The position numbers and the translations under genes were made by a program. A stretch of 64,000 nt of DNA, taken from assembly GCF_947491795.1 (NCBI RefSeq), contig NZ_CANLKW010000002.1, forward strand, positions 422,001 through 486,000, given 5' to 3'. Each line of letters starts with the position of its first letter. The stretch's first letter is position 1. Shown one piece after another: positions 18,846 through 27,697 of the stretch. Under the pieces are notes generated by a model. It did not search any database. It was not told the DNA's origin and saw only the letters and a program-made list of their open reading frames with translations. Origin of the DNA: an uncultured Roseobacter sp. (GTDB lineage Bacteria > Pseudomonadota > Alphaproteobacteria > Rhodobacterales > Rhodobacteraceae).

Positions 18846-18871
18846 CCTGGGGCAGGATTGCCCCGGGATTT
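18846..18871 (+). terminator. Terminator-like hairpin after dapD
   Basis: CCTGGGGC (18846-18853) pairs with GCCCCGGG (18860-18867) with one G-T wobble and a six-base loop. Only ATTTCCC follows, so the U tract is weak and termination may be partial. Confidence 0.5.
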
Positions 18872-18886
18872 CCCGAAAAACGCCGG

Positions 18887-19843
18887 ATGGCTGTTTTACA
18901 CGGACCTGACAACAAAATCAGGTCGGATCACATGCGCCAGTCACAGCCTCGGATGTCTTTCCCGGTTCTTCAGGTTCTCGCAGATCTGAGAACGGTCGCA
19001 GGCACCGGTTTCGGCGAGCTGTCGCAGCTCATGCCACCGGGCGGAAAAGCGGTGCTGCGCAAGGTGGTTTTTGATCAGAATTGCAGGATGAAGCCCTCGG
19101 ACGCTCGGGCCATTCACCGTGACCTGGTCGCATGTGCAAATGCGCCCGACCGGGCGCTTGGCCCGTTTCTGACGGCGACCGCGCTGCTCATCGCCGACCG
19201 TTTGCAAAATGGCGCAGGGACGGATGACCTGTCCACCAACTGGGAAAACCTGCGCGATCGTTATCTTGAAGGACCGTCTCCGGTGCGTGCTACGCTGATG
19301 CAGGGGTTTTGCCGGCTGCAGGGTCTGCACAAAAGTGGACCTGAACAGCCCGTACCCGCCCAGAAAATGATGACCTATGACGGGGACGACCTGCAACGTC
19401 TGCTGCGCCGCATTGCCCGGGAAATGTCGCCGGAGATACGCGATGAAATATGCGCTTTTGCCGGGCCCGAAACCGCAGGAGTGCATCGCCGGGCGCTCGA
19501 AAACTGTCTTGAAGGCAGCTGTGTGTTGTCCGAATTCGGCGACTGGTTTCCATGCGAGGTTGTGGAGAAAGCGTCGCTCGATCCGCAGCATTGCGGTTAT
19601 TCGGGCTGTACCGCTCTGATATTGCTGGATGCTATTGAAACCCGCGACGCCCAGGCCAGGATGGCCTTTCGCTGGCAGGAACAGGCAGACCGCTACCTGA
19701 AACTGCGCCCGGAGGTCCGCGTCCCCATCATTGCCGGCGTACGCCATCTGCACGAGATGTTTTTTGACTGGCAACCTTATGGTGGCTGGTCGCCCGAGGA
19801 GCTGGTTGAAAAAGCCGTTGTGGTGCCTTTCGCCAGGCACTAA
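18887..19843 (+). CDS. Hypothetical protein between dapD and dapE
   Basis: I do not recognise this protein. It has up to 318 residues, no signal peptide and no membrane segment. It is rich in Arg, Asp and Leu, mostly helical in character, with a conserved-looking stretch near residues 215-245 (EFGDWFPCEVVEKA, then CGYSGC) and a tryptophan-rich C-terminus (FFDWQPYGGWSPEELVEKA). The start is uncertain: Met codons at 18887, 18932 and a few codons later are all open, and none has a strong ribosome site. The next gene begins 10 bases after the stop. Coding potential is supported by the length and by the tight packing with neighbours on the same strand. Confidence 0.6.
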   Translation: MAVLHGPDNKIRSDHMRQSQPRMSFPVLQVLADLRTVAGTGFGELSQLMPPGGKAVLRKVVFDQNCRMKPSDARAIHRDLVACANAPDRALGPFLTATALLIADRLQNGAGTDDLSTNWENLRDRYLEGPSPVRATLMQGFCRLQGLHKSGPEQPVPAQKMMTYDGDDLQRLLRRIAREMSPEIRDEICAFAGPETAGVHRRALENCLEGSCVLSEFGDWFPCEVVEKASLDPQHCGYSGCTALILLDAIETRDAQARMAFRWQEQADRYLKLRPEVRVPIIAGVRHLHEMFFDWQPYGGWSPEELVEKAVVVPFARH

Positions 19844-19853
19844 CTAGATCCGC

Positions 19854-20195
19854 ATGGCTTCTGCAAAAAAACCCTCAAAGCAACAGATCTACACGCTGGT
19901 CGTCCAGATCGGGCGCCGGGAAAACGACGGTTTGCCAAAGGATGCTACAGGCGCCGGACTGGTGGTATTTGCCAGCGGCATTGATGAGGCAGAGGCTGTC
20001 CGCGAGACGGTCGCGGTGCTGAAGCAGGCGGAAACCGCGCCGCTGGATGTCACCGGGTATGGCACGCTGGAAGAGCGTTTGGCCGAAGGCCACGAGATCA
20101 GCGATGACGAGCGTCAGCTGATGCAGCGGGCGCTGGACGAAAACGCCGTGATCATTGCTCAGATGGAGCCCTTTTTCGACACTGATAAAGGATAG
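19854..20195 (+). CDS. Small hypothetical protein upstream of dapE
   Basis: Protein of 113 residues, soluble, with an acidic C-terminal half. The N-terminal part (IYTLVVQIGRRENDGLP, then GAGLVVFASGIDEAEAVRETVAVLKQA) alternates strand and helix like a small ferredoxin-like or ACT-like fold, and the rest is helical (EERLAEGHEISDDERQLMQRAL). I cannot name a family. It starts 10 bases after the preceding unknown gene, so these two are probably one unit. A 193-base gap then separates it from dapE; that gap shows only short GC-rich inverted repeats and no gene. Confidence 0.6.
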   Translation: MASAKKPSKQQIYTLVVQIGRRENDGLPKDATGAGLVVFASGIDEAEAVRETVAVLKQAETAPLDVTGYGTLEERLAEGHEISDDERQLMQRALDENAVIIAQMEPFFDTDKG

Positions 20196-20388
20196 CTCGC
20201 AGCACGCTGCGCGCTGACACGCCATGTAAATGGCCGCGACCACATTCAGAATGTACTGTCTGCCACAGCCAGAGAGACTGTGTTCCCTGCACAATCACCG
20301 GGAATCTCCGAACACTTTTGCGACCCCCATTGCGCTTGCGCCGCTTAGCTTTTAGCCCTGAAGCGGAATGCATTCTGTGGAGAAAGAG

Positions 20389-21534
20389 ATGTCGAGGCCC
20401 GATCCTGTCGCAATTACCGCTGAACTGGTGCGCTGCGCGTCTGTCACACCCCAGGACAATGGTGCACTGGATGTGCTGGTCAACCTGCTGGAACCGGCAG
20501 GGTTTGACTGCACGCGGGTGGATCGCGGCGGCATCGTCAATCTGCTGGCGCGGTGGGGCGACAAAGGGCATGCGCGCACATTCGGGTTCAACGGACATAC
20601 CGATGTCGTGCCCGTGGGGGACGCTGCCTCCTGGTCTTTTCCACCCTTTGGCGCGGAAACCCGCGATGGTGTTATGTACGGGCGTGGCACAACGGATATG
20701 AAATCGGGTGTCGCGGCGTTTGCGGCTGCTGCTGTGGACTTCGTGATCCGGACCCCGCCGGACGGTGCTGTCATCCTGGCCATCACCGGCGATGAGGAGG
20801 GTGATGCGCTGGACGGTACAACAGCGCTGCTTGATCATATGGATGCCAGCGGAGAAAAGATGGATGTCTGTCTGGTGGGGGAGCCGACCTGCCCGCAGAC
20901 CATGGGTGAAATGATCAAAATCGGCCGCCGTGGATCTATGACAGCGTGGATCACCCTGACGGGGAAACAGGGTCATTCGGCCTATCCGCACCGGGCGCTC
21001 AACCCACTGCCCGCCATGGTCCGTCTGATGGACAGGCTGGCAAGCCGCGAGCTGGATCAGGGGACAGATCACTTTGACCCCTCGACGCTGGCTGTCGTCA
21101 CCGTAGATACCGGCAATTCCGCAACAAATGTAATCCCGGCCACCTGCAGTGCAGCGGTGAATATCCGTTTTAACGATCTGCACAGCGGCGCATCGCTCAG
21201 CGACTGGATCAAAGAGGAAATCGCCCGGACAGAGACTGAATTCGGGGTGCAGACGGACCTGCGGATCAAGATTTCCGGTGAAAGCTTTCTGACCCCGCCC
21301 GGTCCGTTGTCCGGGCTGGTCGCAAAAGCGGTCGAGGCCGAAACCGGGGTAACGCCGGTGCTGTCCACAAGCGGTGGAACGTCGGATGCACGCTTTGTCA
21401 AAAACCATTGTCCGGTCGTTGAATTCGGCCTCGTCGGGCAATCCATGCACCAGGTGGACGAGCACGTCGATGTCGCACATATCCGGCAGCTGACGGCCAT
21501 CTATGGGCGCATTCTGCAGGACTATTTTGCGTGA
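20389..21534 (+). CDS. dapE: Succinyl-diaminopimelate desuccinylase
   Basis: Zinc-dependent M20-family hydrolase that releases succinate to give LL-diaminopimelate. Metal ligands are visible in order: [27 protein letters not shown] with the catalytic Glu, GEPT, and [11 protein letters not shown] at the C-terminus. I chose the start at MSRPDPV (381 residues), which has GGAG six bases upstream, rather than the Met seven codons earlier. The stop overlaps the GTG start of the DUF2064 gene (GTGA), so these are co-translated. Normal length for DapE. Confidence 0.96.
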   Translation: MSRPDPVAITAELVRCASVTPQDNGALDVLVNLLEPAGFDCTRVDRGGIVNLLARWGDKGHARTFGFNGHTDVVPVGDAASWSFPPFGAETRDGVMYGRGTTDMKSGVAAFAAAAVDFVIRTPPDGAVILAITGDEEGDALDGTTALLDHMDASGEKMDVCLVGEPTCPQTMGEMIKIGRRGSMTAWITLTGKQGHSAYPHRALNPLPAMVRLMDRLASRELDQGTDHFDPSTLAVVTVDTGNSATNVIPATCSAAVNIRFNDLHSGASLSDWIKEEIARTETEFGVQTDLRIKISGESFLTPPGPLSGLVAKAVEAETGVTPVLSTSGGTSDARFVKNHCPVVEFGLVGQSMHQVDEHVDVAHIRQLTAIYGRILQDYFA

Positions 21535-22124
21535 GAAAGACGCTTGTCGTCATGCTGAAAGAACCGCACCCCGGCCGGGTCAAAACACGCCTGGGGCGCG
21601 ATATCGGCATGACGGCGGCGGCGTGGTGGTTCCGCCATCAGACTCGTTCATTGCTGCGCCGGGTCCGCGACCCCCGATGGGACCTGGTTCTGGCCGTCTC
21701 ACCCGATGCGCAAGGCATGCAAAGCCGCGTCTGGCCCGCTGATCTGCGGCGGCTCCCCCAGGGGGCCGGTGATCTGGGCGCGCGGATGGCACGTGCCCTT
21801 GCAATGCCGGGGGAGGTCTGCGTGATCGGTGCGGACATTCCGGGGATCACCCGCCAGGATATTGCCGCCGCCTTCGGCGCGCTGGGGTGTTGTGACGCGG
21901 TTTTTGGTCCTGCACCTGATGGCGGATACTGGCTGATCGGACTGCGGGGTGCTGCACCTGTGCCGCCGACACTGTTCAGCGGGGTACGGTGGTCAACAGA
22001 GCATGCCCTGCAGGATACGCTGGCGACGTTACCAGGCCGTCGGATACGCTTTGTGAAAAAGCTGGCGGATGTTGATACGGCCAGGGATTTGCGCATGACG
22101 TCCCCTGGCGCCCGTGCTACCTGA
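21531..22124 (+). CDS. DUF2064 (TIGR04282-type) nucleotide-diphospho-sugar transferase-like protein
   Basis: Protein of 197 residues, GTG start. [16 protein letters not shown] at the N-terminus, [12 protein letters not shown] in the middle and [14 protein letters not shown] after it are the signature blocks of this GT-A-like family. Members are often found near radical SAM or arsenosugar and selenium-related genes, but nothing of that kind is next to it here, so the substrate is open. It overlaps dapE by four bases and is followed by rnr five bases later. The dapE link looks like an operon of convenience. Confidence 0.78.
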   Translation: MRKTLVVMLKEPHPGRVKTRLGRDIGMTAAAWWFRHQTRSLLRRVRDPRWDLVLAVSPDAQGMQSRVWPADLRRLPQGAGDLGARMARALAMPGEVCVIGADIPGITRQDIAAAFGALGCCDAVFGPAPDGGYWLIGLRGAAPVPPTLFSGVRWSTEHALQDTLATLPGRRIRFVKKLADVDTARDLRMTSPGARAT

Positions 22125-22129
22125 GGGAC

Positions 22130-24385
22130 ATGACAAAAACCCCCTCCAAGGCTGAGATACTCGACTGGATCAGTGCGAATCCAACACTGACCGCCAAACG
22201 CGATATCGCCAAGGCGTTCGGTATCAAAGGTGCGGCCCGCATCGACCTGAAACGTGTTTTGCGCGAACTGGAAGCCGAAGGGCATCTGGAAAAGCGCAAA
22301 CGCAGTTACCAGGACCCGGACCGTCTGCCCCCGGTGGCTGTGCTGCAGGTGACCGGCCCGGACGGTGATGGCGATCTGTTCGCAAAGCCGATGGAGTGGC
22401 AGGGCGAGGGTGTCGAACCGGTGGTTCTGATCATCCCGCGTGCGTCGGACCCGGCGCTTGGTGCGGGCGACCGCATCCTGGCGCGCCTGACGCAGATCAA
22501 AGGAGAGGCGCACCACTACGAGGCGCGTATGATCCGCAGAATAGGCTCTAATCCCAGGCGTATTCTGGGCGTTTTTCGCACCACATCGGACGGTGGGCGG
22601 ATTGTCCCGATCGACAAGGGATCAGACAGCGAATGGATCGTCGCGGTCGATGCGACGCATGGCGCGAAAGACGGTGAACTGGTTGAGGCGGAACTGGCGG
22701 GCCCTGCAGGGCGCATGGGCCGGCCCCGCGCGCGGGTGGTTGAGCGTCTTGGCGACCCGTCCGCGCCCAAAGCGGTGTCCCTGATTGCCATCCACGAACA
22801 CGGTATCCCGGACAGTTTCCCCGATGATGTCGTCGCAGAGGCTGACAAGGCAAAGCCGCTGGGTCTGAAAGGCCGCGAAGACCTGCGCGACCTGCCGCTG
22901 ATCACCATTGATCCGTCGGATGCACGCGACCATGACGACGCCTGCTATGCGCATGCAGACGAGGATCCGGCGAATACCGGCGGTCATATCGTCTGGGTCG
23001 CGATTGCGGATGTCGCCGCCTATGTCACGCCCGGGTCAGCGCTGGACCTCGAAGCGCGTAAGCGTGGCAATTCCACCTATTTTCCCGACCGCGTGGTGCC
23101 GATGCTGCCGGACCGTCTGTCGGGTGATCTGTGTTCGCTGCACGAAGGCGTGCCCCGGGCGTGTATCGCTGTCCGGATGCAGCTGGATGCAGAAGGTAAC
23201 AAGCTGAGCCATACCTTTCATCGCGGGCTGATGCGGTCGCCTGCATCGCTGCATTACGAAGAGGTGCAGGAGGCAATCGACGGGGCCCCGAATGACCGCA
23301 CAGGCCCTTTAACAGAGACTGTTTTACAGCCGCTTTATGCTGCCTATGGCGCGCTGGTCGCAGCGCGCAAACGGCGCCAGCCGCTGGACCTGGATCTGCC
23401 GGAACGGCGTATCGTTCTGGACGACGACGGCACCGTCACCTCGGTCAGCTTCAAGGACCGTCTGGATGCGCATCGTCTGATTGAAGAGTTCATGGTTCTG
23501 GCCAATGTCGCCGCCGCAGAGACTCTGATCGAAAAACGCTTGCCGCTGCTGTTCAGGGTCCACGAAGAACCCAGCCCCGAGAAACTGGAAGCGCTGCGGG
23601 AGACTGCGCAGGCCAGCGGGTTCAGCCTCGCCAAAGGTCAGGTGCTGAAAACAGCGCATCTGAACCGGTTGCTGAATGATGCCGCAGGCACGGATGAAGC
23701 CGAGCTGATTAACCTGTCGACGCTGCGGTCTATGACGCAGGCCTATTATGCGCCACAGAACCTCGGTCATTTCGGGCTGGCACTGCGCCACTATGCGCAT
23801 TTCACATCGCCCATCCGGCGATACGCTGACCTGATTGTGCACCGCGCGCTGATCGCTGCGCACGGCTGGGGGAAAGACGGTCTGCGGCCCGAGGACTTTG
23901 ACACGCTTGAAGAGACCGGGACGCATATTTCGGACACAGAACGCCGTTCGATGGTTGCGGAGCGGGATACCACAGACCGGTATATGGCGGCCTTCCTGTC
24001 CGAGCGGGTCGGCAATGAGTTCACCGGGCGGATCAGCGGTATTGCCCGGTTCGGCGTGTTTGTGAAGCTCGATGAAACCGGTGCGGACGGCCTTGTTCCG
24101 ATGCGGTCCATCGGGCGGGAGTATTTTCATTTTGACCGTGATGCCGGCACGCTGATGGGGTCGGATACCGGGATCATCATTAGCATCGGCCAGCGCGTCA
24201 CCGTGCGTCTGGCCGAAGCTGTGCCGGTCACGGGCGGTATCGCGCTGGAGCTGCTGTCACTGGATGGGGCGGCGATGCCCCGGGGGCGTCAGTCCCCCGC
24301 GGGCCGGTCTCCCCGGCGCCGCGGCGCAAAGGCCAAAAACAAGGCAGCCAGAACAAAGCGCAAGGTAAAGCGTACCCGGCGCTAA
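22130..24385 (+). CDS. rnr: Ribonuclease R
   Basis: Processive 3'-5' exoribonuclease of the RNB family that degrades structured RNA and takes part in rRNA and mRNA quality control. The 751-residue protein has an N-terminal winged-helix region (about 10-70), cold-shock domains, the catalytic RNB core with IDPSDARDHDDA near residue 262-273, the FTSPIRRYADL motif, and an S1 domain (about 625-710). The C-terminal tail is strongly basic (RRRGAKAKNKAARTKR), as in other RNase R proteins. It is not RNase II, which lacks this tail and the winged helix. The stop overlaps the convergent GST gene by four bases. Confidence 0.95.
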   Translation: MTKTPSKAEILDWISANPTLTAKRDIAKAFGIKGAARIDLKRVLRELEAEGHLEKRKRSYQDPDRLPPVAVLQVTGPDGDGDLFAKPMEWQGEGVEPVVLIIPRASDPALGAGDRILARLTQIKGEAHHYEARMIRRIGSNPRRILGVFRTTSDGGRIVPIDKGSDSEWIVAVDATHGAKDGELVEAELAGPAGRMGRPRARVVERLGDPSAPKAVSLIAIHEHGIPDSFPDDVVAEADKAKPLGLKGREDLRDLPLITIDPSDARDHDDACYAHADEDPANTGGHIVWVAIADVAAYVTPGSALDLEARKRGNSTYFPDRVVPMLPDRLSGDLCSLHEGVPRACIAVRMQLDAEGNKLSHTFHRGLMRSPASLHYEEVQEAIDGAPNDRTGPLTETVLQPLYAAYGALVAARKRRQPLDLDLPERRIVLDDDGTVTSVSFKDRLDAHRLIEEFMVLANVAAAETLIEKRLPLLFRVHEEPSPEKLEALRETAQASGFSLAKGQVLKTAHLNRLLNDAAGTDEAELINLSTLRSMTQAYYAPQNLGHFGLALRHYAHFTSPIRRYADLIVHRALIAAHGWGKDGLRPEDFDTLEETGTHISDTERRSMVAERDTTDRYMAAFLSERVGNEFTGRISGIARFGVFVKLDETGADGLVPMRSIGREYFHFDRDAGTLMGSDTGIIISIGQRVTVRLAEAVPVTGGIALELLSLDGAAMPRGRQSPAGRSPRRRGAKAKNKAARTKRKVKRTRR

Positions 24386-25074
24386 CCCATCGTGCGCGCG
24401 CAGCGGTCCAGATAGCCCGTCAGAATGGCGTTGTCTTCGACAAACCGTTTCAGCAGCGTTGTGCCGGGGGTCGCACGGATTGCACTGAGCACCGGCGCAA
24501 CCGACGTGTCTGCCGCACTTGGCCGGTCTCCGAACAGAAAGTCCCGGTGACGCAGACGCGTTGTGATCGCGGCGATATCAGGCTCTATCCGGTTCAGGCG
24601 CTGCACTTCATCAAGACGTCCAAGGCCCTGGGTTTTCATTCCGGCGAGCACTTTTGCGCGCAGCTGTCGTGTCACCATCGGGCGGATCAGACGAGGGACG
24701 CCCGCAAAATACGTTTCGCGCACGACCGGCCAGATATCCGGGTTGCCCCACCGGTCGAGCACCAGATGGAAATACATGTGTTCCTCGGACATCCGGATAA
24801 AGGCGCGCGAGACGGCCCTGTCCTCTTCGGTCAGGGCACGATCAAAATCAGCACCGTTGGATTCCAGATGGGCGCGGATGCCATCGCTGTCGGCGATCAG
24901 GCGGTCTTCGACGCGGATGACGGGCAGTTTGCTGTAAGGCATCATGCGTGGGTCCAGGGTATCCTCGCGGCGCCACATCTGACCGGACAGGTTCAGAAGC
25001 CAGGCCGCCTTGGTACAGAACGGGCTGGAAGAGAATTGGCCGAAGGCAGCGGGGTAGGTCAGCAGGTTGATCAT
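24382..25074 (-). CDS. Glutathione S-transferase family protein
   Basis: Protein of 230 residues with an N-terminal thioredoxin fold (LLTYPAAFGQFSSSPFCTKA, then KLPVIRVEDRLIADSDGI with the typical cis-Pro and Asp of the glutathione site) and a helical C-terminal domain ending with FLFGDRPSAADTSVAPVL. The FGDxPSxAD pattern is the usual GST capping motif. The Ser/Cys in the N-terminal loop may be the catalytic residue. I placed the start at MINLLTY, with AAGGA about nine bases upstream. Divergent from a WYL regulator, which may control it. Substrate unknown. Confidence 0.83.
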   Translation of the reverse strand: MINLLTYPAAFGQFSSSPFCTKAAWLLNLSGQMWRREDTLDPRMMPYSKLPVIRVEDRLIADSDGIRAHLESNGADFDRALTEEDRAVSRAFIRMSEEHMYFHLVLDRWGNPDIWPVVRETYFAGVPRLIRPMVTRQLRAKVLAGMKTQGLGRLDEVQRLNRIEPDIAAITTRLRHRDFLFGDRPSAADTSVAPVLSAIRATPGTTLLKRFVEDNAILTGYLDRCARTMG

Positions 25075-25156
25075 GGGAGGGATCCTTTTTTGCGGGGCTC
25101 TCAGAATAGGCTGGCGTCCTGACAGATTCTGGCAGCACATGTGGTAAGGTATATTT

Positions 25157-25876
25157 ATGAGCAGAACCCACCGCCTTTTTCAGATGATGCAAACGTTGCG
25201 GCGTCTGAGCCCGCCCGTCACAGCAACCCGCCTGTCCGAAGAGATGGGCATGTCGCTGCGCACGATTTATCGCGATATTGATGCGCTGCGCGGCATTGGC
25301 GCGGTCATCGATGGAGAGGCGGGGTTCGGGTACACCCTGATTGAGGATGCGGCACTGCCACCGCTTGGGTTTGAGGACGATGAGTTGGAGGCACTGGTGC
25401 TGGGCCTGCGCGATGTCTCGGTGATTGCCGATCCCGCACTTGCCCGTGCGGCTGAATCCGCCCTTGCAAAAATCCGTGCGCGCGTGCCGCCGCGCCAGGC
25501 GCACCGTCTGCAGCACGCGGTTCTGGACGCGCACCGGTTTGCGCCGCGACCCGAGATATCGGTCGATGTCTCAAAACTGCGCGCCGCAACCTGGGACGAG
25601 GTCAGCGTGATCCTGACATATACGGACGCAAAGGGTTCAGCGACCGAGCGCCGTGTCGACCCGCTGGGGTTTGTGTACCTTGATCGCAGCAATGTACTGA
25701 TGGCCTGGTGTCATCTGCGTCACGATTTCAGGACGTTCCGTCTGGACCGGATCAGCAGCTTTGAACGGACAGAACAGAGTTTCCGGCCGAAACGTGTGGC
25801 CATGCTGCGCGAACATCTCGATCGTATCCGTTGTGACATCGATGCGTCGGCAGAAGATCGCACCCGTCCCGATTGA
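25157..25876 (+). CDS. YafY-type transcriptional regulator (HTH plus WYL domain)
   Basis: Protein of 239 residues. The N-terminal winged helix-turn-helix spans about residues 5-60 (ATRLSEEMGMSLRTIYRDIDAL), and a WYL domain covers about 140-215 (VDPLGFVYLDRSNVLMAWC, then FRTFRLDRISS). WYL domains bind small ligands or nucleic acid and often turn such regulators into sensors. Divergent from the GST gene with an 82-base shared promoter region, so it probably regulates itself and the GST. The ligand is unknown. Confidence 0.85.
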   Translation: MSRTHRLFQMMQTLRRLSPPVTATRLSEEMGMSLRTIYRDIDALRGIGAVIDGEAGFGYTLIEDAALPPLGFEDDELEALVLGLRDVSVIADPALARAAESALAKIRARVPPRQAHRLQHAVLDAHRFAPRPEISVDVSKLRAATWDEVSVILTYTDAKGSATERRVDPLGFVYLDRSNVLMAWCHLRHDFRTFRLDRISSFERTEQSFRPKRVAMLREHLDRIRCDIDASAEDRTRPD

Positions 25877-25948
25877 ATTCTTCCTCTGAGGCGCTGAAAG
25901 CGCTACAATGGGGCAAATAAAAAATGAACAGAGCAGCAGGATATCAAC

Positions 25949-27298
25949 ATGCAGTGGAAGATCTGGAGTGCAGGTATTTTAACCGCCGGTCTCGCCTTTA
26001 CCGGTGTGGCTGAGGCGCAGAACATTGGCAAGTCACTGCGCCCGGCCGTTCGTCCGGCCAGTGCAGAAGTGCCGGTTCTGAAAAACGCCGTCCCCCTTGT
26101 GGCGACTGCGGCCCGGCCCAAACTGCGCCCGGCGACGCGCGGCACAGCGCCCGCCCCGGCGGTTGTTCAGGTGGCATCACCCGCCGGGTTTGACCGCTGG
26201 GTGCAGAATTTTCAGCGACGTGCCCGTGCACAGGGGATCAGCGATGCCACCCTGCGGAGCGCGTTCCGGAACGTCCGCTATGATGCGGATGTCATCAAAC
26301 GGGACCGCAACCAGTCGGAGTTCACCAAGACGATCTGGCAATATCTCGACAGTGCGGTTTCTGACAAACGCATCCGCAATGGTAAGGCTGCCCTGAAGAA
26401 ACACCGGCGGACCCTCGAGGCGATTGAGCGGCGTTATGGTGTGGAAAAAGAAGTCGTCGTTGCTGTCTGGGGGCTGGAGAGTGGCTATGGCGTATTTCGC
26501 GGCAGTAATGATGTTATCGGATCGCTTGCGACCCTTGCCTTTGACGGACGGCGCGGTGCCTTTTTTGAGGAACAGCTGATCGCGGCCCTGAAAATCCTGC
26601 AGAACGGTGACACCAGCCCGCGCAATATGACCGGCAGCTGGGCCGGAGCGATGGGGCATACTCAGTTTATTCCGACTTCCTATCTTGCCTTTGCGGTCGA
26701 TTTTGATGGTGACGGGCGCCGCGATATCTGGGCGGACGATCCGGTGGATGCCCTGGCGTCCACAGCGGCCTATCTGAACAAATCGGGCTGGACCAAAGGG
26801 CAGCCCTGGGGTGTCGAAGTAAAGGTGCCGCGCGGGTTCGACTATGCGCAGGCCAACCGGAAAATCACCAAAACGCCTGCGCAATGGGCCCGCCTTGGTG
26901 TTGTTGACACCAGAGGACGGCAGGTGCCGAACCACGGAAAGGCTTCGCTGCTGCTGCCCGCCGGTGCCGGTGGGGTCGCTTTTCTGATCTTTCGTAATTT
27001 CCGGGCGATTGAACGTTACAATGCTGCGGATGCCTATGTTATCGGTGTCGGCCACCTGAGTGACCGGATCAAAGGCGGGGGTGATTTCGTATCAGACTGG
27101 CCTGCAGATGGCCGCGCGCTGACCCGTGCAGAACGGCGCGAATTGCAGGAGCGTCTGACACGGGCCGGGTTCAACACACAGGGTGTGGATGGGCGCATCG
27201 GGCCGAACACCATTGCTGCGGTCCGCGCTTATCAGCGCGCGCGTGGTCTGACCCCGGATGGTTATGCCTCGCTGAGCTTGCTGGAAAAGCTGCGCTGA
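25949..27298 (+). CDS. Lytic murein transglycosylase (MltB type) with peptidoglycan-binding domain
   Basis: Exported peptidoglycan-cleaving enzyme of 449 residues. A signal peptide ends near AEAQ (residue 24), a proline/alanine-rich linker follows to about residue 75, then the SLT_2 catalytic domain with the acid Glu177 in VWGLESGYG and the block GAMGHTQFIPTSY. A C-terminal PG_binding_1 domain (about 388-449, GVDGRIGPNTIAAVRAYQRARGL is its core) anchors it to murein. Signal type is Sec rather than lipoprotein, unlike E. coli MltB. The gene is alone and converges on the LprI-like gene with a three-base gap. Confidence 0.9.
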   Translation: MQWKIWSAGILTAGLAFTGVAEAQNIGKSLRPAVRPASAEVPVLKNAVPLVATAARPKLRPATRGTAPAPAVVQVASPAGFDRWVQNFQRRARAQGISDATLRSAFRNVRYDADVIKRDRNQSEFTKTIWQYLDSAVSDKRIRNGKAALKKHRRTLEAIERRYGVEKEVVVAVWGLESGYGVFRGSNDVIGSLATLAFDGRRGAFFEEQLIAALKILQNGDTSPRNMTGSWAGAMGHTQFIPTSYLAFAVDFDGDGRRDIWADDPVDALASTAAYLNKSGWTKGQPWGVEVKVPRGFDYAQANRKITKTPAQWARLGVVDTRGRQVPNHGKASLLLPAGAGGVAFLIFRNFRAIERYNAADAYVIGVGHLSDRIKGGGDFVSDWPADGRALTRAERRELQERLTRAGFNTQGVDGRIGPNTIAAVRAYQRARGLTPDGYASLSLLEKLR

Positions 27299-27301
27299 GG
27301 A

Positions 27302-27697
27302 TTATCTGAACCGTTCCAGCAGGGCCTGGGTGCGCGCGCGCGTCAGGATGATCCGGCAGGAACGGATTTCGATGCCCGTGCCGGAGCCACCCCCAAAAAG
27401 CGATCCGGCGTAATCGCATTCTGCGTCGCGCCAGTCCTCCCATGCCTCCTGGGAGGCCAGCAGCGCGGGCACGGCAACTTCCCTGCCCACGACCTCGTCG
27501 AGTTCCTGTGCGGACTCTGTGGCGAAACCGACAATCAGTTCCAGCGCGCCGACTGCCGCCTTTTCAGCTGCGATCAGGCAGTCAGCCGTTTCAACCTGTG
27601 AACCGGATGACAGGCTGCATTCCAGCGTCGGGTCAGCATGGAGTGCTGCGGTGGTTGCACCGCAGATGGCCAGTGATGCCAGCAGAGTGCGGATCAT
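27302..27697 (-). CDS. Exported LprI-like (DUF1311) protein
   Basis: Protein of 131 residues with a signal peptide (cleavage near LHADP, residue 22). The mature part has four cysteines and the block SQEAWEDWRDAECDY followed by a later CRIILTRARTQAL, which is the layout of the LprI/DUF1311 family; some relatives inhibit lysozyme. Its ATG overlaps the stop of the upstream permease gene by four bases, so it is translated with the transporter. Whether it serves the transporter or is only a passenger cannot be told. Family assignment is from motif spacing only. Confidence 0.7.
   Translation of the reverse strand: MIRTLLASLAICGATTAALHADPTLECSLSSGSQVETADCLIAAEKAAVGALELIVGFATESAQELDEVVGREVAVPALLASQEAWEDWRDAECDYAGSLFGGGSGTGIEIRSCRIILTRARTQALLERFR

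Noticed and set aside
20152..21480. 442-codon open frame antisense to dapE
   Set aside because: dapE on the other strand has all metal ligands, while this frame has a composition typical of antisense reading and no ribosome site.
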